From the NCBI RefSeq assembly GCF_030272615.1, contig NC_081412.1:543448335-543512334 (forward strand): DNA of 64,000 nucleotides, read 5' to 3'. The notes beneath the pieces were generated by a model. The model was not told where the DNA came from. It did not search any database and saw only the letters and a list, made by a program, of their open reading frames with translations. How positions within the stretch are numbered: position 1 is the first letter of the stretch; each line of letters begins with the position of its first letter. The translations under genes were made by a program, and so were the position numbers. Origin of the DNA: Cryptomeria japonica (lineage: Eukaryota > Streptophyta > Pinopsida > Cupressales > Cupressaceae). This document shows, one piece after another, positions 36,809 through 49,300 of this stretch.

Positions 36809-37478
36809 GGATCACCGACCCCTATTTTGAGTAACAATTGATAAGATGAATTAAAATGAAGATAATTTTTTTGTTACAATAAAGATACCTTGTTACAAAT
36901 AATATTTTGTAACTCTTGGTTGTACTTTGCAGCTCTCTCTCTTCTACATTCTTTGTTACCAGCTCTTTTCTCCAAACTCTTCACTTTCCTCTATTTTCTA
37001 TTCAATGCTCTCTACACCATGCTATGCACACATTCGGTGTTTTTCTTCTCTTTCCTGACTCTCTATTCTCTTCTTCTATCTCTATTCCACCCTCTAAAAC
37101 ACTTCTTCTTTTGTTTTACCCATTCTACTCTCTTCATTAATTGTATTACCAAATTTACTTTTTGAGAGACTCTTCCTCTATATCATAAAACTTCCACTAA
37201 TTACTGAAATAATTTTTACTTCTCTGGATGTAAAAGGATTCAAGAAATTCTACATACCCTGTAGATTGATAGCCACTAACATTAATTGACACACTTCTTT
37301 CTTTTGGTTCAAATTTCTATGTTCAGATACGACCAAGCTCCCAACTACCATTAATCCTAGTATATTCATGCAATGATTCTCTATCAGCAATAAATCTCTT
37401 TCTTAGACAAAAATTAAGAATTTCATTTGTGCTTTACTTGCCACATCCTCAAGATCTTCTTTCTTATTAATCCTAACT

Positions 37479-37513
37479 TAGTCAAAATCCCCTACTAAGG
37501 GTCCAGAATCCCC
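37479..37513 (+). repeat. 35-bp direct repeat, copy 2
   Basis: Near-identical to 36774-36808; the two copies enclose about 670 bp. They could be duplicated flanks or terminal sequences of a small insertion. Confidence 0.6.
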
Positions 37514-39149
37514 TGAACAAACGTTAGTTATAAATTCTTTTTGACAAGCATTAGCCACATTGGGTCACCAGTTATAGATAAATTATCGAAATCAATTTTA
37601 TTCAAAAAATATTGGTCAGAACCATATAATCATTGGCCTAGAAGTTAAAGGGAATGTTGAAATAGCGAGGAAAATCATGGATCATCGCATTACTGACGAA
37701 CGTCTAGTAGAAATGAAAAAAAAATGAAAATTTTGCACAAGTACCCAACGATCAAATATTATTGGACTTTTGTCAGAATTTGTAGTGAAATGATTTAGTG
37801 AGTTATCCTACATGACTAATGGTCCCTCTTTCGTAGTACAATCCTCATCTTTATTGTTAGCATAAAAACTTATAAGTTCAATATTATGAATAAAGGTCAA
37901 AATAAACTACATAGACCTCTCACCTACTAATTTAATACAATCATAGGTCTAGGTTATGCTTATAAAATTACTATTTGAGGCCCTATTTTCTTTAATCTTG
38001 ACCTCATCTTTTTATATTTATTTGCAACTTCCAAAGAATAGAGGAATGACCTCCTCTAGAATGATAAGTTAATGTTTCTTATTTATCACCTCAACAACAA
38101 GCTATTAAAACAAATATAACTTCTTTATGAACTACAAGTGTTCAAAAACATAGTCACTAACACTTGCACCCAAAAAAGGTATAATGATTACACTGATAGG
38201 AAGGTATAGGTCAGCTAATATATTAGAGGAAAGGGGGAAATTGAAAGAAAATAGAAATTGCTAAAATTCAAAAAAAAAGTACAAAATTTCATGTGGTTAA
38301 CATGGAGATCATGTGCACCTATTCATTCTCTCTGTTGTTCCCCAGAATATTTTTTCCTTTTTTGTTCCTTGATGTCAAACAAATGCTTCACTATAACAAA
38401 AAAATTAGTCTATTGATTGGCAACCTTTATGGACCACATTCAAGCATATCTACAATCCAAATATCTTGGTAACAATAGTTTGAAATATATAATAATATTA
38501 ATACATAATTATCAAACATGTAGTCATTGATTTCATAATTTTGAAAGCAACAAGTTAGGGTTTCTTTATATAGGAAGTGTCTCAAGAATCTTCTTTAATG
38601 TTCTCTATGGGAAGGGTATCAAAATGAATTGTTTCCTTATACTAATCATTTCGTACACCAAGTACATGAGATTTATAATTATAATATTTTTCTTAAGATC
38701 ATGTGAATATGAATGATGGCTTAGGGAGAGAACAAAGAGTTGTATACATTAGAAGATCTAGCATTGGGTGTTGCCACATGAGAAAAACTACATTTTGAGG
38801 AAGATCAAGTGAGCTTCACATAAGATGGATACAAAATGCCATGTGTAAATTCAGCTTGAGATGAATTTGACTCATGAAACATGGGCCAATGAGCTTGACT
38901 CAAAAACTATATAGTTGAATCCTAATCACAATATCATAATTTGACTTGCTATGGAAAATATCTCCTACTTATTAGTAAAAAATAATGCATTTTTTTATTA
39001 TTTCTAATTAATTAGTTGATATAATTTTTTAGATGGGGAAACCCCCCACCAGAATTGTCTCACGCTAGAGATTTTTGTTAGTCAAAATATTTTGCAGTTT
39101 TTTGGTTTTCAAATGGTCGCACCAAACAAATTCAATTGTTTATTTCTTT

Positions 39150-41343
39150 CGGGATGTATAATTTGACATGGATGGCTTCATGCTTCAGAATCTTTGCATA
39201 TCACGGGACTGCATATATTTTTGAACTAGCTTCAAACTTTTCATAGAGTTGAGTATAGCTTTAAAATCACTTTCTTGCAATAATTGGTTCTTCTTTCTAC
39301 CTTTTATTGGCACATGAACACCCACTGTAACTACAATATTTTGAGAAAAAAATATGCACAGTAGATTAATAACTAAGTTGTATAGGGCCACTAGTCTAAA
39401 TTCTTGACATCAATCTTATTTAAGAACCATAAAATATCTCAATTGGTTTGAATTTTAAAAGGTTTGTCACTAGTCTTCTTGGTGATGTAGGTTTTGAATT
39501 AATAGATGGTTTTAGGTGCTACATTATTTATGTGAAATTGTCATACATTTCTTGATGTTGTTTTTTATAGAAACACTTATGTTAAAGCTCAAACAACATT
39601 AACAAAGTCCATTTTAGTGTTAGGATACACACTTGCATTTGGTATTTTTTTCATGGAGGGTCTATAGTTGAAATTAATTATTTATGCTAACTCATTTCTA
39701 GATGGTAATACATTAGAAGGAAATATTTTAAATTCTATGGTTAAATTTATTTAAGGTTCATTGTCTCTATGAGCAACTCAATAAAATTTTACACCACTAC
39801 CACCCGAGTCTCCAACTATAGTTGTAGCTTACACCTTGGAGGATATCTAAATTAGTTTGAATTTTAAAAGGTTTGTCATTGGTCGACTTGAATATATAAC
39901 TTTTGAATTAATAGATGGTTTTAGGTGCTACATTATATGTGTGAACTTGTAATATATTTCTTCATAGCATTTTTGTGGGAATGTTTATATTAAAGTTCAA
40001 AGAACATTAAAAAGGTTCATTTCAGTGTTAGGATGCACACTTGCATTTGGTATTTTTTCATGTTGGGTATATAGATGAAATTAATTGTTTTTGCTAACTC
40101 ATTTCTAGATGGTAATACCTTAGAAGGAACTCTTCTAAGTTCTATGATAATTTTTTTTAAGGTTCACCATCTTTGCGAACAACTCATTAACATTACATAC
40201 CACAACCACCTAAGTCTCCTGCTATAGTTATAGCTTATGCCTTGGAGGATATCTAAATTGGTTTGAATTTTAAAAGGTTTGTCACTGGTCTACTTGGAGA
40301 TGCAGGTATTGACTTAATAGATGGTTTTGGGTTATACATTATTTGTGTGAACTCAACATACATTTCATCATGGTATTTTTTGTAGGAATGCTTTTATTAA
40401 AGCTTGAAAACAACATTAAAAAGGTCAATTTCAATGTTAGAATGCATAGTTGTATTTCATATTTTCATGGTGGATCTATAGTTATTATTAATTATTTCTC
40501 ATAACTCATTTTTTGATGGTAATACACTAGAAAGAATTCTTCTAAATTGTATGGTTAAATTTTCTTAAGGTTCACCATCTCTATAAACCACTCAGTAACA
40601 TTACACACGAGGACCACCTAAGTCTCCAACTATAGCTATAGCTTACTCCTTAGCTATTGATGTCTCTCTTGATGTATTTGACATGGTTGACTTCATACTT
40701 TAGAGATTTGCATATTATTGGACTACATATATCTTTGAACTATCTTTAGACTTTTGGTAGAGTCAAAAATAACTTTGAAATCACTTGCTTGTAGTAGTTG
40801 GTTCTTCTTTTACCTTTTATTGGCACATGAACACCCACCATAGCTTTTTGAGAAAAGTTATACAAAAAAACTTAATAACAAAATTGTATGTTCACTTCTC
40901 TAAATGCTTGGCATAAATTTTATCTAATAACAATGAAATATCTAAATTGGTTTAAAATTTAAGAGGCTTATCACTAGTATACCTGGAGATGCAGATTTCA
41001 AATGAATAGATAGTTTGAAGTGTCATAGTATCTATGTGAAATTTTCATATATTTTTTCATGGTGGTTTTTGTAGGAATTATTATATTAAGGCTCAAACAC
41101 CATTAAAAAGGTCCATTTCAGTGTTAGGACGCATACTTGCATTTGGTAGTTTTTAATAGTGGATCTATAGTTGAAATTAATTATTTTTGCTCACTAATTT
41201 CTAGATGGTAATACATTAAAAGAAACTCTTCTAAGTTCCATGGTTAAAATTATTTAAGGTTCACCATCTCTGTGAACCACTCATTAACATTACACACCAC
41301 TACCACCTGAGTCTCCAACTATAGCTCTAGCTTATGCCTTGGA
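39150..41343 (+). repeat. Higher-order tandem repeat (A-B-B-B-A-B)
   Basis: Unit B of about 405-410 bp begins 'aatatctaaattggtttgaa' and occurs at 39432-39841, 39842-40247, 40248-about 40660 and 40937-41343. Unit A of about 280 bp ('catatatcttt-aact' and 'ggcacatgaacacccac') occurs at about 39150-39431 and 40661-40936, before B1 and before B4. Copies are diverged. No conserved frame runs through the units; the 68-residue frame at 39185-39391 is not kept in the second A. Confidence 0.8.
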
Positions 41344-42692
41344 GAATAATCACATATTTGGCTTCAACTCAGAGAGGAAATCAATGTGATTTTGTAATAT
41401 AATTTTTTAATCCATGATTGTCAATATCATCTCAAATAGTTTATCTTTAAACAAATCTGGGAATTCAAGATAGTTGAATTGGATGTTGTGGTAGATTTAA
41501 TAAATATCTAATAAAGCTAACCTTGATTCAATTTCTGACCATAACTTAAACTTAATTCTAATGAAACTCTAACTCTAACTCTAATTTTAACTTTAACACT
41601 AACTCTAACTCTAACAAAGAAGACATATCAATGATCAAAATAAATTTATATTCTTATATTTTATTTACATAAAAAAGTATTAATATGTATTGCATTAATT
41701 TTATTTCGATGATAATATTTTAAATAGATTAATGGTGATAATTAACATAGGAATAAAGTAACAATGTAATAATAATTAAAATTTAATAATATAGTACATT
41801 AATAGTAATAAAATAGTATAAGATAAAATAATATAAAAAATAAGTATAATAATACAAAGGCTTTCCTAAAGTCTATTCATTATAGAAAAATATTATATTG
41901 AAATTTATGAGAAAGGAATAATAACTAATTAAGATTTTTCGTATTGAAAACAATATATGTAACTTTAAATTAAATGGTTATTTAACATTAGTATTATATT
42001 AATGTTATAAGATTATTGTAATATTGATTAAATTTTAACCATAATTCTAATCACAAACCTAAAATTAAGACTAATTCTAATTGTATACATTATCTTAACC
42101 TTAAGGAATGAATGAGTGGTCTAAAACTTAGTTAATTCCCATTTTGGCAAGGTATGAATGTCAAGGATTGTGGATAAATAATTTTAAAACAAAAAAATAA
42201 ATAAATAAAATATTACAAACACTAATGCACAAGACTTTTAAGGAAAGATTCATTGTCTTGTATTCAAAGCTTGGGGAAAATGACTAGAAACTCTCATGAG
42301 AAAATTGAATATGTGATTTAGAAATGTGTGCCGATAAAATTAAATTTGAAGATTAAATTAATAAAAAGAAATAAAAAAGCAACCCACTTTCCAACTTTGT
42401 TGTGAATTTTAATATTTTTATGTGTAATGTATTGCAAGAGAATAATTCCTTTAAATTACAAATAATTATCACTAATAAATGCAATTTTTACACTCTGATT
42501 TTATACCCTCCATGAAACATTCTATTCAAATTATATTCAAATTATAATATGCTATCAGCATTACCATTACACCTACTTTTAATCCTAGTGAATAAATACT
42601 GTCAAATATATATCGGGTCGAGGTATCCTATATCACTACGGCAACTATACTTGAACAAAACCCAACAATTTCTACAGTTGTACATGCACAAG
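41344..42692. other. No gene; very AT-rich, with a hexamer-like run
   Basis: 41564-41618 is a degenerate run of 'taactc' hexamers (CTAACT register). 41640-42060 is extremely AT-rich. This is the 3' flank of the GLR gene. Confidence 0.5.
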
Positions 42693-42698
42693 TTTATT
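42693..42698 (-). terminator. Possible polyadenylation signal of the GLR gene
   Basis: The minus strand reads AATAAA about 174 bp beyond the stop codon. This is a reasonable distance for a plant 3' UTR, but AATAAA is common by chance in AT-rich DNA. Confidence 0.35.
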
Positions 42699-42871
42699 AC
42701 AATCATTTTAGTTTGAGCAACAATCCCATGTTTGTGGTCAAGATAGAATTTCCACAAACATTTACAACGCGTTTGCCGTGGATATGCTCATTTAAGCTAA
42801 ACGATGAAGCCAAAATTAATCCACAACCATCATAGTAATAGTAGATAGATTACACAATCCTGAAATGCTGT

Positions 42872-45800
42872 TCACATCTGTTCTGTTGAAACAGGAAGTT
42901 CAGAGGAAGTGGGCAAAGTGTCGGCCTTATGTCTCTTTCTTTTTGGTGCTTGGATGTCCTTCTTGTCTGCATAATTGGCAAACGTTCGCAATCGGGTTGA
43001 GATTGATTTATCATGAGATGAATTCTCATTTCTGTGCACAAACCGGTAAAGCAGGCGACATAGATAGTAGACAAGGGTGAGAAATGATACGCATCCTGTG
43101 AAAAGTAATATACCCCAAAAGTCTTTGAGGCTCATTTTGTTTGAATCCAATCCACCAGACTCAATGTTGCATTTGTTTTCAGTTGAATTGAACCACCTCT
43201 TCCGAATTGCTTGCATCTCTTTGCTTTCTGAAAGATTTAATATAGCCTTGGAAACACCTGAAACCAGCGGAGATCCCTTTGGAAACACCTGCACGCAAAA
43301 TTTCAATCAATCATTCGATTTGTGAATTTTAACGGTTCTGAGATTACAGGCAAGTTTGTAGACATACGAATGAGAAGCCTCCTGTTTTGTACACGGGACC
43401 AAGTCTCGTATAGTCATTGCATCCTGCTGACAGAAAAATTTTTTGAGCAAAAATTTGCTCCTCAAATATGGCAGCCACACCTCCGTTATTGGGTCCCTTC
43501 TTCAGTGCATCAGCGGACTCTTGTGCAGATGAATATGGGCGAAGTGCGCTTTCATCCACACCAAGCTGTTGTACCAAATACTTGTCTATGAAAGATCCCT
43601 GTTGATACCCGATTGGCGAATTTTGGGCGATTAGAGATTCAAGGTTCTCAACATTTGGTACAATTTGTTTGACTGTAAGCATCGAAGACAGGCTGGCGGT
43701 GTAACTAGACACTAACACAAAGACTACAAAAAGCCAAATTGTCACCACTGCTTTACCCAGACAGCTTGCAATTCTCTCCCCTGCCCAATCAACAAAATCA
43801 AATTAGAATTCGAAAGCACTGCAAATTTCACTAAAGTTTGACCATCCGTAATGAAAAGAAGGGATATAATCTTGTTACTTTGAGTCATAAACAGTGTGGA
43901 AAAGGAAAACCTGCATATTAAAGACGGAGTAATTGAATCAGGGAAATCTGAAAATTTCGTATGTTGTAAGGAAATCGACAATAGCAAATTTGCAAATAAT
44001 TGCAAACACATTCAATAGAAACATAAATAAAATGCTCTAAATCAATATTTAACTATCATATAAACTCATGATGTGATGTGATTTGTGAATAATGGTATAG
44101 AGACAAAGAGCGTGTGAACAGGAGAAGTACCAGATGAATGTCAAGACTTGTTTCCGAGGCGTCCCTCTAAATTGCCGATTTTGTCTGTGCTCCAAAAACC
44201 AAACAACAGCTCCCGTGAAAATGAAAAATGTAACAGTAGTTATCCACATGGCTGGAGTAAAGGGGTGCAGGAAGGCCCAGGAATCACTTGAGCGCTTGTC
44301 TGAAATTGCTACGATCATTATCAGTCCCGACTCCGTATACAGCGTATACGGTTGTGTGAAATCCACATACCTGCTCCGATTTGCAAGCACCGTTACATCT
44401 CCCACAACCGCATCGAAGTTCTGTTAATGATTTCACATTTAATTTCAGTCAGTCGGCTGGAAATATAGATTTGCAACGCAAAAGGAACAAATAAGTGGAC
44501 TGAGTCACTGACCTGGAGATAGACCTGGTAGACGAGGTCATCATAGTAGCCCGCAGTGACACTGCCAGTTCCATAAGGTATCAATTCATAGGGCAATTCA
44601 TAATCCAATCTTTTGAGCATCAATTTGAACACATCAATACAGAAGCCTTTAATCTCGTAAGTCTGGTTTTGTGCACCTGCACTGTCATGATCTAGTTTCA
44701 CATTGAGGAATGGCGATAATACTTGCTGCCAAGGCACCGCTATTTTCAGTTTCTTGCCTGGCGCAGGTATCTTCCATCCGCGTGGCGTCTTTGTTGGTCC
44801 ACTGCCCCAATGAATTTCTCGTTTCCAAGATATATTCAGGTCCCTTTCTGTCCACGACCCAATAACGCTATAATTATTTCCAACAACATTTATTATATCA
44901 TATGAGCACTCCAAAGGTTCTCCTCTTTCACGATTTATTTGAACAAGACCGCTCAGGCCGAGAAAGTTTGTCTCTAGGATCTCTTTAAGCAATTGCTCTC
45001 CACCGTCAAAAACCTTGAAATTCAAAACTTTGGTGCTACTAGAGGTCTCTGAGAAACCACCCTTCCACGATTTCATATGCAGGAGACGATCGATTGCAAA
45101 AGCAATCGCCCATACCGTATCATAGGCAACAATTGCCTGGGCATTTAATTCCAGGCTTGGTATTGTAGGGTTCTGGGCTCTAAACCGCTGCTTCCATCTT
45201 TTAGCAAATTCATTCAGCCTTGGCTGGTCGGTTTGTGTGAGTTTTCTTTTGACCCCCAACACACCATTCATAGAGAGGAAAGAATTAGCGTCGAAGGAAT
45301 CCAGTAGATTGGCGAATCCATCGGAAATGATCCATACATAATCACTGCTTATCATTTTTAATTTGTACGCCTCGGAAAACAGGATTAGGGCCAAATCAGC
45401 ATGCATATGCACGATGAAGACTCGCGACTCCAGCTCGATCAACTGATCCTCAAGAAGCTTTCTTATTGAAGAGACATTGGCCTGCGGATCCACTGCAGCT
45501 TGGAAAACAATTTTTGCCCTCGCTTCTCTCAAGGCATCGTTTAAGGCCGGGATTGCTGATGTGCCCAAATCGTCGTCTACATACACAAGCGCCACATCCG
45601 TCCATTTATACTCCTCTATCAGCTTTGCTATTGCCTTCATTTGTATTTTATCATTGGGCACTGCACGAATGAAGTAAGGGTATCGATGCATGGAGAGAGA
45701 GGGATTCGTTGCACCAACTGTCACAATTGGAACATGAGCTGCAACGCCCAAATACCCAACAAACTCACCCACAACGGATGTCTGTGGTCCGACTATGCTT

Positions 45801-46225
45801 ACACATCCTTTTCTTATCAGTTCCAATGCTGCAATATTCATTACACAGCAACCCATTAATATTCTGTTTTATTCCAAAAGAAATGAACACAAAAAGAGAC
45901 CAATAATAAACAGATGATTCCTTTAAGAGGAGGTTTTGTTACCTGCAGAAGCGCCTGTGAGTGCATCTTGTTTGGAGTCTCGGATATGAATATTTAGGAG
46001 CGTGCCATTCAGAATGCTGGTGTTTCTGTTTAGGTCTTCAACCGCCAATTCAATAGCAGTCTCAGCTATTTTTCCATTAGTTGTGTTCAACGCGATTATA
46101 GCACCAATATTTATTGATAGAGGTTTCACTTCTCCTAGGGCAGCAGAACAAAACAAAAGAGCACCCAACGCAATCCGCACCCAAACTTCACAACCAGAAT
46201 TGGCTCTGTCGGCTCTGTTGGCCAT
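42872..46225 (-). CDS. GLR: Glutamate receptor-like cation channel, 6 exons, 916 aa
   Basis: Plant homologue of ionotropic glutamate receptors: an amino-acid-gated, Ca2+-permeable channel of the plasma or internal membranes. Exons on the minus strand: 45943-46225, 44513-45828, 44131-44420, 43879-43910, 43368-43780, 42872-43288. All five introns are GT-AG and 79-220 bp long. Phases fit exactly, giving 917 codons with the stop. Order: signal peptide (hydrophobic 15-29), amino-terminal ligand-binding-like domain (about 35-400), S1 lobe with GDVTVLANRSRYVDFTQPY (540-558; R548 aligns with the ligand-binding Arg of animal receptors), M1 (about 588-609), pore loop with FSFSTLF (631-637), M3 (about 650-671) running into SYTASLSSMLTV (666-677), the S2 lobe, M4 (about 834-858) and a basic cytoplasmic tail. 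Length is normal for the family. Three extra residues follow FTQPY. No stop or frameshift was seen; subclade not assigned. Confidence 0.93.
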
Positions 46226-46286
46226 AATCTTTAATTATGTTGAGGTAATATGAATAATACAACACTAGAAAATTTGCTTCATTAAT

Positions 46287-46300
46287 TTCTATATAAAATG
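46287..46300 (-). promoter_or_regulatory. Possible TATA box of the GLR gene
   Basis: The minus strand reads CATTTTATATAGAA about 62-75 bp upstream of the start codon. The position is plausible for a short 5' UTR. AT-rich context makes this weak. Confidence 0.3.
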
Positions 46301-49300
46301 TTCAGTCATCTCCTCCGATGGCAGGATGGGTGTTAAAAGGACCGAGTCAACCATGCGGAGGCCTCACGTTATGGTGTGAATCCGTACTCGCTACAATTTT
46401 CCAAACCTATACACGTTGCTACAATTCGCTAAACTTATTACCATTTCCAAAGAGAGACAATATCTAAAGAGAGATCAGATTTTCAAATAATATGGTCAAA
46501 TGTGCCTTTTAGACGTTATATAAACGTTGTTGACAAGAAAGAATGGAATACTAAATTATTGATTGAAAAATTAAAAGATTATCATATTTGATTTTCAATT
46601 AGTTAATAAATAGTGTTTAGGTGCATCTTGGATGTTACGAAGGTGTATCTTAGATGTAACATAGGTGTCATAAAAAATAGATGTAGAAAGAATAGAATAA
46701 TACAATAATTCATGCCTCTAAAAACTCAGCGAGACCATTGATACTCCACTCATTAATAGTGAAATGTTTATATTTTCATTTAACTTTAAGTTTATTTACT
46801 TATATATTAATAACAAGTGTTTTTTTTTTAAAATTTATTTATTATTTTAGATATTAACTAGAGTAGAGGGGCCAATAGGTGACAGGGTATCAATACATGC
46901 TATAGTATTTGGACAAAATGAGACCGATAGTGGTGCTTTAAAAATGTCATGTCAATGCTTATCTCCAAAAAAGTACCTCTAAAATTCAAAAAGTAACCAA
47001 TCATGTGACGCCACATCAGCACACAAGTAAACATGACTTAGTGCACACCTATTGGTCCTATCACAATTTGGGACCATTTTGGACATCTTCACAAAAATGC
47101 ATGCTAATGTGGCATCATATTTAACCATGTGGACTTGAAACAAAATTTTTAAGTAGGGGACTTGACAAGCAAGCTACTACATAAATTGAGAAAATTTTGA
47201 AACATCCACATAAGATTTTGAGAAGTGTGAAGTTAGGGTGCTAATCATGATTTTATCTCAAATCTACTTTTTAAACATGTTTAGTTCTCATTTTATATAT
47301 GTATATTAACAAGTTGCCCCTTATCTTTATTTTTTTTTAATTTTACTTTTCCTATTTATTATTTAATTTTTATTATTGTATTACATATTTATATCTATTT
47401 TAAAATATTTATTACATTTTAAAATTATTAATTTATTATTCAATTTAAATTATTAAATATTTTAAACTATAAAATAATTGTAATTTCTACATACTATTGT
47501 AAATCAATTTAATATATATTTTAATATTTAAATATATTTATTATGCAATTATTTCATATGATAAAGTAAGGAGAAATCATTCGAATACACTTCATTTTTT
47601 TAAGGAAAAAGAAATTAGAATATATATTACCTACATATAGACTATGTACATGTTTGTGTATATTATCTTTGAATCTTCACTCAATCTATAAAGTAGGTCA
47701 GTCCAAGGATCTAATCTACTTGAGCTTAATCCTAATCACCCACCAATAATCTTAAGATGCTTTTAATCACTATATCCTTTAGAATTTAGGAAGAACAAGT
47801 TTTGAATGTCTATACTTAACTAGTATAGGTTAGTTCATGGTATATCAAATTTATAGCACTAGAGATTGAATCCATCATGCTCAAAATCAAACCATCAAAT
47901 CATAAGGACAACCCAATTCAATTTTCATTTTTTTCCTAATGCATATAATAAATAAGTATTCTAAATTATGGTTCAAATGTTATTATCAAAATAGTAGACA
48001 ACTATCTATTAACCACAAAATTAAACCAAGTATTTTTCAATTATATTTATCAAATTTTGATAGAAAAAGTGTATCAACCTTGCTTCCAACCTTAAGATAA
48101 TAAAAATTACATAACTTCTTAGATTATAGAATAAAAAATAATTTTTGGCGTATATAGAGGTCATTTTTTGCCAAAATAAATATTTCATGTTGTTTGGATA
48201 ATAATTATTTCTCTTTGTTTGGGATCTCTTCTAAATATGAACAATATTTAAATTTCTTTGATCTGTACAATTTTATAAAAAGGTGTCCTAAAAGGCCTCT
48301 CAAATTAAAAGTTATGAGCTCCAAAAATTAGGCCTCACATTAAATATCTATGAATATCTATGATACATAAAAGAGATCTAAGATCCAGTTGCATTTTTTG
48401 ACCATCTTGTAAAACATGTTATCAAACATCATAAGACAACTTTGAATGGAGATAATGGAGCCAAAATGGATTGATGAATTTGGTGAGTAGATTATGATTG
48501 AACTTATGAGAGGTAGAAGGAATATGTTATCTTTTTCATGTGGACTAATCTTGGGTTTGGTGTTAGATTTCTAACTAGGAATTTGGGAACCAAATATTGT
48601 GTATTTTTAGCTCTAATTTTCTAATTATTATTTAATAGTTTCATGTATTTTTTTCTTTTATTTGTTGGGTTCTTGATATGGAAGTTTTAATAGTAATTTT
48701 TGTAAGTATTATAATGTGTTTTCATAATTACTCTACATAATTCATTAGTGACACTCCTAAAAAACCTTAAACTTTGCAAGTGTATTGTAATATTTAACTA
48801 TTGATAATGCATTAAATTACTTTAGAGTGTGGGTTTCTCTTCTTAAACTATTTTTCCCACATACTTGTCATTATTTAATAGTATATTTCTTTTGATTTGA
48901 ACTTTTTATAGTTATATGATTAATTAAAATTTTGCACATACCTTCTCTCATGGATTAGTGTAGGAAGCATGCTCCACACCTCTACTTTCTTTCATTTGGT
49001 AATAAATTTTGATGACCTCCTATTCTCTATGTTAGGGTAAAATTTTTTGTACTAATCTAAAATTGAGTGATAAATTACATAAAATAATTGCTATAAAAAG
49101 GAAAGACATATCAAATATAAAAATGGATAAGATCTTAGGCACAAACTTTAAGTTCTGAAGGGTTAGGAAAATGGTGTCTAAATCTTGCAATAATAATATT
49201 TTTTTTGATAGTTGAGTGTGTGAGGTTCCAAGGAAAGGTACCCCCTTGTAGGGTTCAAATGGATCACCCTTAGTTACGGGTCTGAGGGTCATGAAACCTA

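Larger units (their letters stand above)
36711..39149. other. No gene recognised
   Basis: Contains a pyrimidine-rich stretch (about 36940-37170) that gives Phe/Leu/Ser-rich frames of no significance, and a 35-bp direct repeat (36774-36808 and 37479-37513). The rest is AT-rich with no recognisable coding potential. Confidence 0.35.

Noticed and set aside
36890-37165. 91-residue frame rich in Phe and Leu that could look like membrane segments
   Set aside because: It comes from a pyrimidine-rich low-complexity stretch with open frames in more than one register.
38388-38414. CACTATAACAAAAAAA as a possible CACTA terminus
   Set aside because: Orientation is wrong for the right end of the minus-strand transposase remnant and no partner end or target duplication was found.
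41564-41618. CTAACT hexamer run as a variant telomere repeat
   Set aside because: Short and degenerate in a very AT-rich region; ordinary microsatellite decay explains it.
45466-45906. Plus-strand frames over the GLR gene
   Set aside because: They lie antisense to a strongly supported exon and have no domain.
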